Positions 4,459 to 6,408 of a stretch of 6,408 nucleotides of DNA are shown here, one piece after another. This DNA is from JBIOWF01 sp044868295 (GTDB lineage Bacteria > Actinomycetota > Actinomycetes > Streptosporangiales > Streptosporangiaceae): NCBI GenBank assembly GCA_044868295.1, contig JBIOWF010000035.1:1-6408 (forward strand). The letters are read 5' to 3'. A program made the position numbers and the translations under genes. How positions within the stretch are numbered: the stretch's first letter is position 1; each line of letters begins with the position of its first letter. The notes beneath the pieces were generated by a model. The model did not search any database. It saw only the letters and a program-made list of their open reading frames with translations, and was not told the origin of the DNA.

Positions 4459-6243
4459 GTGCGCGAGTTCAGCGTTCCCGTGCTGGTGGACGTGCCCTCG
4501 TCGGCGAACTGCACCGACACGGTGTTCCAGCGGGGTGCCGACGACCCCGGCGCGGTGGTGATCCGCCGCAAGGACGGCGAGGCGTGGACCGCCGTCACCG
4601 CCGGCGAGCTCCGCGACCGGGTCGCGAGCACGGCCAAGGGCCTGATCGCCGCCGGCGTGGAGCCGGGCGACCGGGTCGCTTTGATGTCACGCACCCGCTA
4701 CGAGTGGACCGTCATCGACTACGCGATCTGGGCCGCGGGCGCGGTCGGCGTGCCGATCTATGAGACCTCGTCCGCCGAGCAGGTGAAGTGGATCCTCGCC
4801 GACAGTGGCGCCAAGGGCGTCTTCGTCGAGCTCGAGTCGCACGAGGAGACCGTCCGCCAGGCCATGCCCGACCTGGAGCTCGTGTGGCGGATCGAGGGCG
4901 GCGCCCTCGACGAGCTCGCCGCCGCCGGAGCCGCCGTGAGCGACGGGACGCTCACCGAGCGGCGCACCGCCAAGAGCGGCCACGACCTGGCCACCATCAT
5001 CTACACCTCGGGCACCACCGGCCTGCCGAAGGGCTGCCGGATCACCCACGACAACCTGCTCTTCACCGCGCGGAACGTGGCCAACGGGCCGCTGGAGCTG
5101 ATGTTCACCGTCGACGACCGCGCGGCGCTGCTGTTCCTGCCGCTCGCCCACAGCTTCGCCAGGATGGTGCAACTCGTCCTGATCGAGACGGGCACCGTGC
5201 TGGCGCACACCCCGAACATGAAGAACGTCGCGCCCGACCTGCAGTCGTTCAGGCCGACGTTCCTGCTCGGCGTGCCCAGAGTGTTCGAGAAGGTCTACAA
5301 CGGCGCGGAGCAGAAGGCCACCGCCGAAGGCAAGGGCAAGATCTTCCACGCGGCGGCGGACACCGCCGCCGAGTGGAGCCGGGCCGAGAGCTCCGGCGGC
5401 TCCGGCCTCGGCCTGCGGCTCAAGCACGCGCTCTTCGACAAGCTCGTGTACGGCAAGCTGCGCGCCGCGACGGGCGGCAAGCTGAGCGCCGCGGTGTCCG
5501 GCGGCTCCGCCCTCGGCGACCGGCTGGGCCACTTCTTCCGCGGTGTCGGCATCGAGGTGTTCGAGGGCTGGGGCCTCACCGAGACCTCCGCCCCCTCCAC
5601 GGTGAACATCCCCGGAGCCAACAAGATCGGCACCGTCGGCAAGCCGTTCCCCGGTGTGAGCATCCGCATCGACGAAGACGGCGAGGTGCTGGTCAAGGGC
5701 CGGCACATCTTCGACGGCTACTGGAACAACGAGCAGGCCACCAAGGAGGTCATCGACCCCGAGGGCTGGTTCCACACCGGCGACGTCGGCGAGCTGGACA
5801 ACGACGGCTACCTGCGCATCACCGGCCGCAAGAAGGAGATCCTGGTCACCGCCGCCGGCAAGAACGTCGCCCCGGCCCCCCTGGAGGACAGCATCCGGGC
5901 ACACCGGCTGATCAGCCAGGTCATGGTCGTCGGGGACGACAAGCCGTTCATCGGGGCGCTCGTCACTCTCGACGTCGAGGCCCTCGGCCAGTGGAAGGCG
6001 GCCAACGGCAGGCCTGACGCCTCCCTGGCCGAGCTCGCGAGCGACCCCGCCATCGTGGCCGAGGTCCAGGGCGCGGTCGACAACGCCAACCGGATGGTCT
6101 CCAAGGCCGAGCAGATCAAGAAGTTCGTCATCCTGGACAAGGACCTCACCGAGGAGACCGGCCACCTCACCCCGTCCCTGAAGGTCAAGCGCAACCTCGT
6201 GATACGCGACTTCGCCCAGCAAATCGACGACCTGTACGGCTGA
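4459..6243 (+). CDS. Long-chain fatty acyl-CoA ligase (AMP-binding, FadD15-like)
   Basis: A 594-residue adenylate-forming enzyme that activates a fatty acid with ATP to acyl-AMP and then to acyl-CoA, feeding lipid synthesis or degradation. The phosphate loop YTSGTTGLPKG is at 182-192, the acyl/adenine motif GWGLTET at 370-376, GWFHTGD at 436-442, the hinge RITGRKKEILVTAAGKNVAP starts near 454, and the C-terminal catalytic lysine lies in PSLKVKR (about K575). Length and the MREFS-type N-terminus match actinobacterial long-chain ligases (about 600 residues). I chose GTG 4459 because AAGGAG (4448-4453) lies 5 nt upstream; the in-frame GTG at 4453 overlaps that SD. There is no membrane segment. 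It is transcribed divergently from the metallophosphoesterase-SRPBCC-ATPase operon, an arrangement like M. tuberculosis fadD15 next to Rv2186c-Rv2184c. Chain-length preference cannot be read from sequence. Confidence 0.95.
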   Translation: MREFSVPVLVDVPSSANCTDTVFQRGADDPGAVVIRRKDGEAWTAVTAGELRDRVASTAKGLIAAGVEPGDRVALMSRTRYEWTVIDYAIWAAGAVGVPIYETSSAEQVKWILADSGAKGVFVELESHEETVRQAMPDLELVWRIEGGALDELAAAGAAVSDGTLTERRTAKSGHDLATIIYTSGTTGLPKGCRITHDNLLFTARNVANGPLELMFTVDDRAALLFLPLAHSFARMVQLVLIETGTVLAHTPNMKNVAPDLQSFRPTFLLGVPRVFEKVYNGAEQKATAEGKGKIFHAAADTAAEWSRAESSGGSGLGLRLKHALFDKLVYGKLRAATGGKLSAAVSGGSALGDRLGHFFRGVGIEVFEGWGLTETSAPSTVNIPGANKIGTVGKPFPGVSIRIDEDGEVLVKGRHIFDGYWNNEQATKEVIDPEGWFHTGDVGELDNDGYLRITGRKKEILVTAAGKNVAPAPLEDSIRAHRLISQVMVVGDDKPFIGALVTLDVEALGQWKAANGRPDASLAELASDPAIVAEVQGAVDNANRMVSKAEQIKKFVILDKDLTEETGHLTPSLKVKRNLVIRDFAQQIDDLYG

Positions 6244-6260
6244 CGCGCGGCCCCTTCCCT

Positions 6261-6326
6261 ACCAATCGAGCCGGTCGCCCCCAGAGCGATTTCGCAGTCG
6301 CGCGATTGGGGCGTCTGGGGGTTGGT
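6261..6326. terminator. Inverted-repeat region after the acyl-CoA ligase, possible terminator
   Basis: Beginning 17 nt after the ligase stop there are two alternative stems. One is CCAATCG (6262-6268) with CGATTGG (6303-6309), 7 bp. The other is CCCCCAGA (6278-6285) with TCTGGGGG (6314-6321), 8 bp, which can be extended by ACCAA (6261-6265) with TTGGT (6322-6326). The two folds exclude each other. Loops are long and there is no clear T-run, so this is a weak intrinsic terminator at best, though its position fits. Confidence 0.35.
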
Positions 6327-6408
6327 GTCCGTTTCGCTGATGTCGCGGAGCGTTACGGTCGAGCCGGACGCAGAGATGACCTTCTATACGGGATCATGGG
6401 AGTTCTCA
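6327..6408 (+). other. Right edge: unresolved start of a further gene
   Basis: Two plus-strand starts remain open to the end of the window: ATG 6376 (MTFYTGSWEFS) and ATG 6396 (MGVL). Neither has a convincing SD; TATACG (6385-6390), 5 nt before ATG 6396, loosely resembles a -10 element. There is too little sequence to tell whether either is a real gene. Confidence 0.15.

Noticed and set aside
4687..6222. 511-codon open frame on the minus strand opposite the acyl-CoA ligase
   Set aside because: The plus strand encodes a complete, motif-bearing ligase over the same bases. The antisense product is a Val/Gly/Asp-rich shadow with no recognisable domain, as expected in GC-rich DNA.

Overview
The window is GC-rich DNA with strong G/C preference at third codon positions and GTG/ATG starts. 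The gene content and order are typical of the chromosomal core of a high-GC actinomycete. Protein details (an ROK glucokinase with an upstream small CxxCxxC protein, and an ArsA-type ATPase next to an SRPBCC protein and a FadD15-like ligase) fit Streptomyces or Streptosporangiaceae-type organisms. I cannot assign a genus from sequence alone. I see no insertion sequence, phage gene, CRISPR array, tRNA or rRNA.

Layout. Positions 1-352 carry no conventional gene. They hold a possible minus-strand regulatory unit: a multibranch inverted-repeat element (about 128-240), then a strong Shine-Dalgarno and a 19-codon ORF (47-106), then a near-perfect intrinsic terminator hairpin (7-34). Positions 353-4168 are a minus-strand cluster read from right to left: metallophosphoesterase, SRPBCC (START-like) protein, ArsA/GET3-type ATPase, a small CxxCPxC protein, and ROK glucokinase. 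Two of the junctions are 4-nt ATGA overlaps and one gap is 14 nt, so the first four genes are very likely one operon. The glucokinase follows after a 63-nt spacer made of SD-like 12-nt repeats. Positions 4169-4458 are a divergent intergenic region with palindromes and possible leader ORFs. Positions 4459-6243 encode a long-chain acyl-CoA ligase on the plus strand. A terminator-like inverted-repeat region follows (6261-6326), and the last bases may contain the start of another gene.

Working together. From memory of the family, an ArsA-like ATPase, an SRPBCC protein and a FadD15-type ligase also lie together in Mycobacterium tuberculosis (Rv2184c, Rv2185c, Rv2187). In Streptomyces coelicolor the glucokinase glkA (SCO2126) is preceded by a small gene, SCO2127, that has been linked to glucose uptake and catabolite repression. 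The window therefore appears to join a conserved lipid-related module to the glucose-phosphorylating enzyme. The least explained sequence is the left-edge structured element with its short ORF and terminator.
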